Positions 25,512 to 34,573 of a stretch of 64,000 nt of DNA are shown piece by piece (position 1 is the stretch's first letter; each line of letters begins with the position of its first letter). The stretch is taken from assembly GCF_013386585.1 (NCBI RefSeq), contig NZ_JACARO010000034.1, positions 62,001-126,000 on the forward strand, in the 5' to 3' direction. The translations under genes were made by a program, and so were the position numbers. Under the pieces are notes generated by a model that was given only the letters and a program-made list of their open reading frames with translations, did not search any database and was not told where the DNA came from. The DNA is from Pseudomonas sp. P7548. GTDB lineage: Bacteria > Pseudomonadota > Gammaproteobacteria > Pseudomonadales > Pseudomonadaceae.

Positions 25512-27284
25512 TCAGATTCCTTGTTCACTGAGCCACAGGTTCAGCGCCGCCAGTTGCCACAGCTTGGAGCCGCGCAGCGGTGTCAGTTGGCCTTGCGGGT
25601 CGGTGAGCAGGCGGTCGAGCATCGCAGGGTTGAACAGGCCACGATCCTGACGCGGGTCCAGCAGCAGTTCGCGCACCCAGTTCAGGGTGTCGCCTTGCAA
25701 ATGCTTGAGGCCCGGCACCGGGAAATAGCCCTTCTTGCGGTCGATGACTTCACTGGGGATGACCCGGCGCGCGGCTTCTTTCAACACCTGTTTGCCGCCA
25801 TCGGGCAGCTTGAACTTACCCGGCACACGGGCCGAGAGTTCCACCAGGCGGTAATCGAGAAACGGCGTGCGCGCTTCCAGGCCCCAGGCCATGGTCATGT
25901 TGTCGACGCGTTTGACCGGGTCGTCCACCAGCATCACCGTGCTGTCCAGGCGCAGGGCCTTGTCCACGGCGGCATCGGCGCCTGGCATAGCGAAGTGCTC
26001 CCGCACGAAGTCACCGGCCGCGTCGTTGGCGGTCAGCCACTTAGGCGCGACGGTGGCAGCGTAGTCGTCGTAGCTGCGATCAAAGAACGCCTCGCGGTAC
26101 GCCGCATACGGATCGCTGGCGCCGTCCACCTGCGGGTACCAGTGGTAACCGGCGAACAGCTCATCGGCGCCCTGGCCGCTTTGCACCACCTTGCAATGCT
26201 TGGCCACTTCCCGCGACAGCAGGTAGAAGGCGATGCAGTCGTGGCTGACCATCGGCTCGCTCATGGCACGGAACGCGGCTGGCAGTTGCTCGATGATCTC
26301 GCGTTCGGCAATCCGCAACTGGTGATGGCGTGTGCCGTAGTGCTTGGCGATCAGGTCCGAATACTGGAACTCGTCACCGCGCTCGCCGCCGGCGTCTTCA
26401 AAGCCGATGGAGAAGGTCGACAGGTCTTCCACGCCGACTTCGCGCAACAGGCCGACGAGCATGCTCGAGTCCACGCCGCCGGAGAGCAGCACGCCGACAT
26501 CCACCGCCGCACGTTGGCGGATGGCCACGGCTTCGCGGGTGCTGTCCAGGACGCGGTCGGTCCAGTCTTCCAGCGTCAGGTGCTTTTCATCCTCACGCGG
26601 ACCGTAAGGCAGGGTCCACCAGGTTTTCTGTTCGGTCTTGCCGCTGGCGTCGATGCGCATCCAACTGGCCGGTGGCAGTTTTTCAATGCCCGCCAGCAGG
26701 GTACGCGGGGCCGGCACCACGGCGTGGAAGTTCAGGTAATGGTTGAGCGCCACCGGATCGAGGATCGGGTTGATATCGCCGCCCTTGAGCAAGGCTGGCA
26801 GTGCGGAAGCAAATCGCAGGCGCTGGCCGGTGCGCGACAGGTACAACGGCTTCACGCCGAGACGGTCGCGGGCAATGAACAGGCGCTGAGCGTCACGCTC
26901 CCAGATGGCAAAGGCAAACATGCCGTTGAGCTTGGGCAGCAAGGCTTCGCCCCAGGCGTGGTAACCCTTGAGCAGCACTTCGGTATCGCCACCGGAATAG
27001 AAGGCGTAGCCCAGGGCTTCCAGCTCTTCTCGCAGTTCCGGGAAGTTGTAGATGGCGCCGTTGAAGGCCAAGGACAGGCCCAGGTGGGCGTCGACCATCG
27101 GTTGGGCCGAGCCGTCCGACAGGTCCATGATTTTCAGGCGTCGGTGGCCCAGGGCAATCGGCCCTTGGGCGTGGAAGCCCCAGGCGTCGGGGCCACGGGG
27201 GGCCAAATGATGGGTGATGCGCTCAATCGCAGCCAGGTCGGCAGGTTGGGCATCGAAACGTAATTCTCCAGCTAATCCGCACAT
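25512..27284 (-). CDS. asnO: N-acetylglutaminylglutamine amidotransferase
   Basis: 590 residues, asparagine-synthetase-like. Cys2 (MCGLAGEL) is the glutaminase nucleophile of the N-terminal Ntn domain, with RGPDAWG and AFNGAIYNF following. The synthetase domain has the pyrophosphate loop LSGGVDSSMLVGL and later SGQGADELFAGYHWY. In the NAGGN pathway it converts the C-terminal carboxyl of acetylglutaminylglutamine to an amide. It is the first gene of the operon. The family's response to salt is known from other bacteria; here I see no specific operator. Confidence 0.95.
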   Translation of the reverse strand: MCGLAGELRFDAQPADLAAIERITHHLAPRGPDAWGFHAQGPIALGHRRLKIMDLSDGSAQPMVDAHLGLSLAFNGAIYNFPELREELEALGYAFYSGGDTEVLLKGYHAWGEALLPKLNGMFAFAIWERDAQRLFIARDRLGVKPLYLSRTGQRLRFASALPALLKGGDINPILDPVALNHYLNFHAVVPAPRTLLAGIEKLPPASWMRIDASGKTEQKTWWTLPYGPREDEKHLTLEDWTDRVLDSTREAVAIRQRAAVDVGVLLSGGVDSSMLVGLLREVGVEDLSTFSIGFEDAGGERGDEFQYSDLIAKHYGTRHHQLRIAEREIIEQLPAAFRAMSEPMVSHDCIAFYLLSREVAKHCKVVQSGQGADELFAGYHWYPQVDGASDPYAAYREAFFDRSYDDYAATVAPKWLTANDAAGDFVREHFAMPGADAAVDKALRLDSTVMLVDDPVKRVDNMTMAWGLEARTPFLDYRLVELSARVPGKFKLPDGGKQVLKEAARRVIPSEVIDRKKGYFPVPGLKHLQGDTLNWVRELLLDPRQDRGLFNPAMLDRLLTDPQGQLTPLRGSKLWQLAALNLWLSEQGI

Positions 27285-27592
27285 AAATTCCTTACCGGTT
27301 TTTCCGTTGGGGAGGTTTTTAAACTCAATACGCCCTGAGGGCGCGTACCCAGAAACTGACCCAGTGCTATCCGTGGAGTTTTAGACCGATAAGTTATAAG
27401 GCACATAGCCGTAGGCGCCGCGACTGCTGTGCAGGCGTTGCGCGGGCTGCACACCTGTGGCGGTAACAGCTGCTGGTTTAGAACCAGAATCTTGAGCATG
27501 TGGGCGCGCAAAGCATGGGAATTTGAATCTTTCAGGGCGACAGCCGGGCTTATCGTATCCGGTCATCATTGACGGCATGAGGGACGGTTGGG
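27285..27592. promoter_or_regulatory. 308-bp divergent promoter region (asnO / NEL toxin)
   Basis: Both genes start outward from this gap. It contains a small hairpin (CGCCCTGAGGGCG, 27331-27343) near the asnO side and several imperfect GC-rich repeats. No defined -10/-35 pair was identified. Osmotic control of asnO would act here, by inference. Confidence 0.5.
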
Positions 27593-30500
27593 ATGACTGA
27601 AACACGAGATGTACAGGCGCTGGTTGCGCCGATGACCGCCGATGAGCTGGACGCGGGGTTGCTGGAGATCACCGGCGACCTGGACAAGGCCCGGGTGTTG
27701 CGCGAGCGACTGCCGCTGTGGATGGTTCAAGCGCCACCGCAGACGCTGTCGGCCATCGAGCAGGCGCACAGTCACAGTGAAACGTCGAGAAGGGAATTGA
27801 CCGAACGCCTGCGCGCGCTGCAGCCACTGGATCGTTTTTGCGCGGAAAAACTGCGCGCTTACCTGATCGCCCAGGGGCATATCGGGCTGGATGTGCGCCG
27901 CGATTACCTGGAGCGACCCCGACGCCAACCCTTCGGAGTGGGGCTCTACGTCACCGGCGTTTTGCTGGAAACGGCGAGAGTGGAAAGGCCCAGCCTGTTG
28001 CAGGCGGCCATGCAGAACTTCACGGCCGCGGAAGCCGAACCCGGTGGGTTGCCGGACGATACCGTGATTCGCCGGGGCGAGGACGCAAGCCTGGCGCCTG
28101 GAATGACCGCGCGACAGTTCGTGGGCTATTGCCGCGCGCTGGACCTGGGCAGTGCCTACCAGGCCCATCTGCGAGAAGTGTTCAGTTTGCCGGCCCCCGG
28201 TGAACCTCCACTGGGGCTGAGCTACAACGCGATGGCGGTGGCCGTGGGTTCGGTCAAGCGTTCAGACGTACTGATCGACCTGCATATTGCCCTGGGCAAG
28301 CAACATATCAGCGCGGCCATCCATGCCCGGTTGCTGTCGTTGATCAACGCCGATGTTCCGGCCGGCCAGGTCGTCCAGGCGACGGCCGCGCAAACGCCTC
28401 TGATCTGGCAAGGCTTGAACATCGACGGCGCCTGCCTGTGGAGCGTCGTGGTGTTCGGCGAGGCTTCGCCGGGCGAGTTGCCGGCCAGAGACCTGATCGT
28501 CTACATGCCCAATGAACCCGTACGCCCCTGGTATGAGTACCCGTCCCTACAGGATTTCGAGCAATACCTCACCCTGAAATTGCAGGTGGCCTCGTATCGA
28601 CAGGTGTTCGGGCAATACCTGGACGAATCCGAGCGCCTGAATTTTTTCACGCAGTTTGATCAGCGCCAGGCCTTGGGCGCCATTACGGCGGTGCCGGTGC
28701 TCAGTAACCTCAGCGATTTTTTCTTTCGTGCCTATGTCGGCAAGCTCCAGTTGGACGCCCGGTTGCTGGCCGTACCCGTCGAGCAGGTGGATGAAGATGC
28801 CCGGCAACAACGCTGGCTGGATTACCTCGGCGTTGGGTTGGACGTGTTGAATGTGGCGTCCTTCGTCGTGCCGGTGCTGGGGCAATTGATGATGGGCGTG
28901 GCCATTGGGCAGCTGCTGGGGGAGGTGTTCGACGGGGTCGAGGACTGGAGCCACCACGACAACGCCCAGGCGCTCCGGCATCTGGTGAACGTGGTGGAGG
29001 ACATTGCGGCCATGGTGCTGTTTGCGGCAGGAGGGCGCGTGGTGGGTTCGCTCAAGCGTAGCCTGAGTGCCTCGACACCCTTTTTCGACGGGGTGGAGGC
29101 GGTCAGGCATGTGGATGGCCAGCCACGCCTGTGGCGCCCACGCCTTTCATCGTACCGGCCGGGGGTGGACCTGCAGGTGCCCAGGGTCAATAACAGTCGC
29201 GGGGTGTACCAGGCCAATGGCAAGTCTTACATCCGCATGGATGGGCACGTCTATGACATCAGCTATGACCCCGCCATCGGCCTGTGGCGGATCAACCATC
29301 CGCGGAACCCGAAGGCGTATCGGCCGCCGCTCAAACATAACCACCAGGGCGGATGGCAGCAAACTCACGAGCGTCCGCAAAGCTGGACCGACCCTGTGTA
29401 TCACCTCCGGCGCCTTGCACCAGGCCTGGCCGACGTGCCTGCCGAAAGCCTGCAGCGTATTGCAGCCATCAACCAGGTCGACCTGGAGGTGCTGCAGCAG
29501 TGGGCGCAGGATCACCAGGCGCTGCCACAACGCTTCCAGGACGGCGTGGCCCGATGGCGCCAGCACCGCAAGGTGCTGGACCTGATCGAGACCCTGGAAA
29601 ACGGCCACGCCCCGGATCCCGTCACCGCACGCACCCAGATTCTGGCCCTGGCGCTGATGCCCGGGTGGCCGGAAGGGCGTTTCTTTGAGGTGTTGGACGA
29701 AGAGGGCTACCTGTTGGTCAGCTACCCGGACCTGGCGCCGTTCGACTACGAAGACCGGAGCATCCATATCACCGAGCAGCAACTCAGGGACGGCCAGGTC
29801 ACCGACACCTTGCTGCTGGCCTTGACCGAGGATGAGCGCCATACGCTGCTGGGGCAAACCGTTGAACTCAAGGAGGCGCCGGCGTTGCTCACACGCCGTT
29901 TGCTGGACACCGTGAAAGATCAGCACCACGTCCTCTATCGCAAACTGTATGAACACTACAATGGCTTCGCCGTTGGCGAACTGGCGGCCCTGTGTGCGCA
30001 CTTTCCACGGTTGCCGCGTCGCGTCGCCTGGGAATTGTTCTGCGATGCCCCTGGGGTGGAACGTCATTACCTGCGCAAAACCGGCCGAGTGTCACTGGGG
30101 TTGGCGCAGCGCAGCCGAGTGATGCTCGACCTGATCGATGAGGACCAGGCCCTGATGGGCCTGTACTGGCCTGAGTTGGCCGATGCGTCGACCCGGCGCG
30201 CGGTGTTCGGCATGCTCGGGCGCCTGGCGCATTGGCCCAAGGACCTGCTGCTGCAACTGCGCGAGGGAAGCCTGGCCGGGCCGGTGCTGGATCAGGTCGG
30301 CGCTGCCACTGCCGCAGTGCGCCGGACGATCTTGCACACGGCCGAGGGCTTCCAGGCCTTCGATGAGCGCGCAGCAGACCTCAATACCCGCGTCAACGGG
30401 CCCGATGGCCTGCTCCAGGCCGTGGTGGATTGTCTGTCGGCCGCCGAGCGCCGGACGATGAACCTGGTGGGTGAGCAGTCGGTCGATCACCTGCGCAGCC

Positions 30501-32443
30501 AGTTACGCTTCAAGAGTCAGGATGAACGTGGGCGCATTGCGCGTTACCTGTGGCCTGAACGGGTGCAGATGGAAGAGGACGAGCCCGCTGTGTGCATTCA
30601 AAGCCAGTTGCAAGGCAAGCCCGGCCCCGCGGTCGAGTTTGCTCCGGCGCTGGTGCGCAAGGTCGGCAAGCTTTACCCGGGCATGTCTCCGGCACAGATC
30701 TGCGTGTTCCTGCAGGGGGCAGGCCACGATCACTTGAGCCGCGCCAAGGCTGTCCAGGGGCTGGAGGTGGAACTGGGCGCGCTGCAGCAGGCACTCAAAC
30801 GCTGGGCCAGCGACCGTCGTGGCCACACAGACGCCGATGGCCCCTTGTGGGACTACCGCCTGCGACGTGCCCAGGCCAGTAAAGCCATAGAGCGTTGCTG
30901 GCGCGGCCAATTCATCGTGCATGACGCGCAGCGTCTCGATGTGCCCGGCTTGACGCTGGATGGCATGACACTGGGCAGCCTGCCGCCTCTGCCGCCCCAG
31001 GTGCGTTTCGACAGGGCCCGGCAGGTGTCCCTGCGCAACATGGGGTTGGGCGATGACGTGACCTACTTTCTCAAGCACTTCACTCGCCTGCGTTCGGTGG
31101 ACCTGGCGGACAATCGGCTGACGCGCCTGCCAGAGGCGCTGTCCCTGATGCCCGATCTCGACCATCTGCGCCTGGCTCGCAACCGCCTGCAACTGACCCA
31201 GCACACGCGCAAGAAACTCGCCGAAATGCGTGGCCTGAAAAGCCTCGACCTGGCTGGCAACCCGCTGATCGACTCCCCGGATGTAGGCCAGTTGCGGGGC
31301 TTGCGCGAATTGATCCTGCGGGACTGCCGGCTCAAGGACTTTCCCGCCAGTGCCCGTGGCTTACCCTATCTGGAACAGGTTGACCTGCGCGAAAACGACA
31401 TCGCCGAGTTGCCCGACTGGCTGCTGGCGTTGCCACGGGAGAGGGCTCGGGCGTTCAACCTGCGCCATAACCCGTTGTCCACCGTCAGCCGCGCGGCGCT
31501 GGGCGACTACCGTCAGCGCGTGGGTGTCGGCATGGGGTTCCTTGAAGATGACATCAGCCGTTTGAACGAACAGCGGGCCCGGGATACTTGGCTGGCGGAT
31601 GAGCATGTGGCGGATTACGCCGACAAGGACCTGGCCTGGTCCGGCCTTAAAAACGAACCCGGCAGTGACGGGTTATTCACCTTGCTGGCTGAACTGGGCC
31701 ATACCTCGGATGCCCGGCAGGTGCGTGAGGACATGAACCGACGTGTGTGGCAGGTACTCGACGCTACGGCAGCCGATGCCGATCTGCGTGAAGAGATTTT
31801 TCAGCGCGCGGCCACGCCCCTCAATTGCGACGATGCGGCGTCCGTGAATTTCAGCAGCCTGGAAGTGCTGGTGGAAATCCATCAGGCGTCGCGTGCGATC
31901 AATGGCAAACCCCTGACTGCCAAGCCGCTGTTGAAATTGGCCAAGGGCTTGTTTCGACTCGACCAGTTGGAACACATCGCCCGGCGTCATAGCCTGGAGC
32001 ACCCGGGCGCCGACCCGTTGGAGGTCAGCCTGGCGTTTCGCACCGGGCTGAAGGGCGTCGTGTATCTGCCAGGGCAGCCCCAGGGCATGCTCCACAGCGA
32101 TTTGGCCAAGGTTTCGCGCACGGCACTCGACCAGGCGCAACTGGATCTCAAAGCCGCAGAGCTGTCACCGGCGCTGTTGAAGTACATCGTCGAATTGCCG
32201 TTCTGGCGGGAGTATTTGAAGCGCACCCATGCCAGCCGTTTCGAGGCGTTGAATGCGCCATTCAGCCAACGCATGCAAGACGTCTTCGACAACGCGCTGG
32301 AACTGCAGGATGCCGAGTATCGCGCGCGCATGAACGAGGTCCATAGGGATCAGCGCCAGGCCGAAGTCAGGGAAGTCGAAACCCTGACTCAGGATGCGTT
32401 GCGCCTGGACGACTTCAGCCTGTGCGCGCCGTCGGCCAGTTGA
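27593..32443 (+). CDS. large LRR protein with NEL-type E3 ubiquitin ligase domain (candidate effector toxin)
   Basis: 1616 residues. The first about 1000 residues are mostly helical and resemble the N-terminal domain of Pseudomonas 'dermonecrotic/DUF6543' toxins. They include hydrophobic stretches at 408-443 and 468-488 that could insert into a membrane. Leucine-rich repeats follow at about 1106-1300 (LRSVDLADNRLTRLPEAL, then LKSLDLAGNPLIDSP and LEQVDLRENDIAELPDWL). Residues about 1330-1610 match the NEL domain of IpaH/SspH ligases, with the catalytic CxD motif at Cys1412 (LNCDDAAS). NEL enzymes ubiquitinate eukaryotic host proteins. There is no Sec signal; the delivery route is not visible. 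It lies inside a core region, between asnO and mnmC. Confidence 0.87.
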   Translation: MTETRDVQALVAPMTADELDAGLLEITGDLDKARVLRERLPLWMVQAPPQTLSAIEQAHSHSETSRRELTERLRALQPLDRFCAEKLRAYLIAQGHIGLDVRRDYLERPRRQPFGVGLYVTGVLLETARVERPSLLQAAMQNFTAAEAEPGGLPDDTVIRRGEDASLAPGMTARQFVGYCRALDLGSAYQAHLREVFSLPAPGEPPLGLSYNAMAVAVGSVKRSDVLIDLHIALGKQHISAAIHARLLSLINADVPAGQVVQATAAQTPLIWQGLNIDGACLWSVVVFGEASPGELPARDLIVYMPNEPVRPWYEYPSLQDFEQYLTLKLQVASYRQVFGQYLDESERLNFFTQFDQRQALGAITAVPVLSNLSDFFFRAYVGKLQLDARLLAVPVEQVDEDARQQRWLDYLGVGLDVLNVASFVVPVLGQLMMGVAIGQLLGEVFDGVEDWSHHDNAQALRHLVNVVEDIAAMVLFAAGGRVVGSLKRSLSASTPFFDGVEAVRHVDGQPRLWRPRLSSYRPGVDLQVPRVNNSRGVYQANGKSYIRMDGHVYDISYDPAIGLWRINHPRNPKAYRPPLKHNHQGGWQQTHERPQSWTDPVYHLRRLAPGLADVPAESLQRIAAINQVDLEVLQQWAQDHQALPQRFQDGVARWRQHRKVLDLIETLENGHAPDPVTARTQILALALMPGWPEGRFFEVLDEEGYLLVSYPDLAPFDYEDRSIHITEQQLRDGQVTDTLLLALTEDERHTLLGQTVELKEAPALLTRRLLDTVKDQHHVLYRKLYEHYNGFAVGELAALCAHFPRLPRRVAWELFCDAPGVERHYLRKTGRVSLGLAQRSRVMLDLIDEDQALMGLYWPELADASTRRAVFGMLGRLAHWPKDLLLQLREGSLAGPVLDQVGAATAAVRRTILHTAEGFQAFDERAADLNTRVNGPDGLLQAVVDCLSAAERRTMNLVGEQSVDHLRSQLRFKSQDERGRIARYLWPERVQMEEDEPAVCIQSQLQGKPGPAVEFAPALVRKVGKLYPGMSPAQICVFLQGAGHDHLSRAKAVQGLEVELGALQQALKRWASDRRGHTDADGPLWDYRLRRAQASKAIERCWRGQFIVHDAQRLDVPGLTLDGMTLGSLPPLPPQVRFDRARQVSLRNMGLGDDVTYFLKHFTRLRSVDLADNRLTRLPEALSLMPDLDHLRLARNRLQLTQHTRKKLAEMRGLKSLDLAGNPLIDSPDVGQLRGLRELILRDCRLKDFPASARGLPYLEQVDLRENDIAELPDWLLALPRERARAFNLRHNPLSTVSRAALGDYRQRVGVGMGFLEDDISRLNEQRARDTWLADEHVADYADKDLAWSGLKNEPGSDGLFTLLAELGHTSDARQVREDMNRRVWQVLDATAADADLREEIFQRAATPLNCDDAASVNFSSLEVLVEIHQASRAINGKPLTAKPLLKLAKGLFRLDQLEHIARRHSLEHPGADPLEVSLAFRTGLKGVVYLPGQPQGMLHSDLAKVSRTALDQAQLDLKAAELSPALLKYIVELPFWREYLKRTHASRFEALNAPFSQRMQDVFDNALELQDAEYRARMNEVHRDQRQAEVREVETLTQDALRLDDFSLCAPSAS

Positions 32444-34432
32444 TCAACGCGCTGGCGCCTTGCCACGGATCAACGTGCGCAAGGCAAACCGGTTCGGATG
32501 GCACGCCTCGGCGACACTGGCCGGCACGGGCAGCGGTTCGTCATTGAGCCAGGCTGCCAGCAGTTCGCCGCACAACGGTGCGGTGATCAGCCCGCGCGAG
32601 CCATGGCCAGTGTTGATGTACAGGCCAGGCAGCCAGGGGCAGGGAGTGTCCGGCACTTGCCGGGCATCCTTGCCCAGTACGGCATAGGCCTGGTTGAACG
32701 CAGTGAAATCGGCCAGTGGCCCGACGATGGGCAGGTAGTCGGGGCTGGTGCAACGAAACGCGGCGCGGCCTTCCATGTGTTCGGGCGCCAGGGTTTCGGC
32801 GCCCAGGCGATGCAGCAAGTCTTCGGAGATCTCCCGCAGCATCGTCAGGTTGCCCGCGTGCTCGGCGGCTGTGGGTGTCAGGTCGTCGTTCTTGAAGTCG
32901 AAACTGGCGCCGAGGGTATGCTCTCCCAGGCGTGCTGGCGCGACGTACCCTTCGGCGCACACCACCGTAGTCAACGCTTCGCTCGCCGGGGTTTGCGCCA
33001 GCCGCGTGATCTGCCCGCGAATGCGTTTGAGGGGTAGCTCGCGGCTGGCGGGGAACTGTCTGATCTCGGCGGCGCCGGCCAGTACCACCACGCTGGCGCT
33101 GGCCAGCAGCGTGTCGCCGTCATGGGCCTGCCACTGCTGGTCGACGCGCTGCAACTCGACGGCATGGTGATGGGTGAGGACATTGATCAACGGGTGCGTC
33201 GCCTGCCATTGGCACAGCGCCGGCGGGTGGACCCAGCCACCTTCGGGGAAAAACAGCCCACCGTGGGCCAGCTCGATGCCGGCTTGTCGCTGAGCCTGGT
33301 CGCGGTCCAACAGGTGCAGCAGCTCAGGCGCAAAGGCCTCGGCCAGTTGCGCCTGACGCTCGGCTTCCTTGGCGTCGAACGCCAGTTGCAACACGCCGCA
33401 GCCCTCCCAGTCGAGACCCCGGTGCAGGTGTTCCAGCAGACGCCGGGTGTGGCCGAAACCACTCAGGATCAATTGCGACAACGCCGTGCCGTGGGCCGAC
33501 AGCTTGAGGTACAGCACACCCTGGGGGTTGCCTGAGGCTTCCTGGGCCAGGGCGGCATGCCGCTCCAGCAGACTGACGCGCCAGCCACGGGCGGCAAGGC
33601 TGGCCGCGGTGGCGCAACCGGCCAGGCCGCCGCCGATGACCATGGCATGGCGTTCGCCATCGAGTGCCGGCGGGCGTGAGAACCAGGGTTTGGCGGGCGG
33701 CGGCGCAGGTGCTTGCGAGGGCCAGCCGAGGAACTCACCGCGCAGGATCTCCCACTTGTGGCCGATGCCTGGCGTGCGCTTCATCTTGAAACCGGCCGCA
33801 TTGATCAAGCGGCGAACCCAGCCGGTGCTGGTGAAGGTGCTGATGGTCGAGCCGGGGGCTGCCAGGCGTGCCAGTTGGGCGAACAGCTCGGCGGTCCACA
33901 TCTCAGGGTTTTTTGCCGGGGCGAAGCCGTCGAGAAACCATGCATCGATTTGCGCGTCCAACTGCGGCAATTGCTCCAGCACGTCGCCGATCAACAGGGT
34001 CAGCGTTACGCGGCCGTTGTCCAGCACCAGGCGTTGGAAGCCCTGGTGGATGGCGATGTACTGCGCCAGCAATTGCTCGGCAAAGGGTTGCAGCTCGGGC
34101 CAGAGGGCGAGGGCCCGTTGCAGGTCGGCGTGGCTCAGCGGGTATTTCTCCACGCTGACAAAATGCAGGTGCGCACCGGCCACCGCCTGCTGCTCGAACA
34201 ATTGCCAGGCGCACAGGAAATTCAAGCCGGTGCCGAACCCCGTTTCACCAATCACCAGCCTCCCGCCCACCGGCAAAGCCGCAAAGCGCTCCTGCAAGCG
34301 GTTTTGTTCAAGGAACACATAGCGGGTTTCTTCAAGGCCGGACTTGTCGGAGAAGTACACATCGTCGAAGACCCGTGAGTGCGGGCGGCCTTGTTCGTCC
34401 CAGTCGAGCTGGGCAGGGGTGATGGGGGTCAT
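32444..34432 (-). CDS. mnmC: bifunctional tRNA mnm5s2U34 biosynthesis enzyme
   Basis: 662 residues. The N-terminal domain is a SAM methyltransferase (GETGFGTGLNFLCAW at 62-76, DAWFLDGFAPAKNPEMW). The C-terminal domain is a FAD oxidoreductase of the DAO type (VIGGGLAGCATAASLA at about 265). The oxidoreductase removes the carboxymethyl group from cmnm5U34 of tRNA and the methyltransferase then methylates the product, completing mnm5(s2)U. The C-terminal FAD part is complete. Its stop codon (TCA on the plus strand) touches the TGA of the NEL gene without any spacer. Confidence 0.96.
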   Translation of the reverse strand: MTPITPAQLDWDEQGRPHSRVFDDVYFSDKSGLEETRYVFLEQNRLQERFAALPVGGRLVIGETGFGTGLNFLCAWQLFEQQAVAGAHLHFVSVEKYPLSHADLQRALALWPELQPFAEQLLAQYIAIHQGFQRLVLDNGRVTLTLLIGDVLEQLPQLDAQIDAWFLDGFAPAKNPEMWTAELFAQLARLAAPGSTISTFTSTGWVRRLINAAGFKMKRTPGIGHKWEILRGEFLGWPSQAPAPPPAKPWFSRPPALDGERHAMVIGGGLAGCATAASLAARGWRVSLLERHAALAQEASGNPQGVLYLKLSAHGTALSQLILSGFGHTRRLLEHLHRGLDWEGCGVLQLAFDAKEAERQAQLAEAFAPELLHLLDRDQAQRQAGIELAHGGLFFPEGGWVHPPALCQWQATHPLINVLTHHHAVELQRVDQQWQAHDGDTLLASASVVVLAGAAEIRQFPASRELPLKRIRGQITRLAQTPASEALTTVVCAEGYVAPARLGEHTLGASFDFKNDDLTPTAAEHAGNLTMLREISEDLLHRLGAETLAPEHMEGRAAFRCTSPDYLPIVGPLADFTAFNQAYAVLGKDARQVPDTPCPWLPGLYINTGHGSRGLITAPLCGELLAAWLNDEPLPVPASVAEACHPNRFALRTLIRGKAPAR

Positions 34433-34573
34433 GGGCGGCTCGGTAAAGGCAAGGCGGCCATTCTAGCTGATCAATGGGCTTTGAATTGACCCACGGCAAG
34501 CGCAGGTGGAATTTCCTGCCGCGCGTTGTTGCCCAATCCGCTAGTCTTGATCCATCTTCACACGGAGCTGCCC

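Noticed and set aside
23715..27263. A 1182-codon open frame on the plus strand
   Set aside because: It is the antisense of ngg and asnO, both clearly real. Its product is low-complexity and matches nothing.
27578..27600. A seven-codon upstream ORF overlapping the start of the NEL gene
   Set aside because: An ATG with a nearby TGA is expected by chance; no ribosome-binding site supports it.
32444..34432. mnmC as an immunity or partner gene for the NEL toxin
   Set aside because: It is a full-length housekeeping tRNA modification enzyme on the opposite strand. Host-directed NEL ligases need no bacterial immunity protein.
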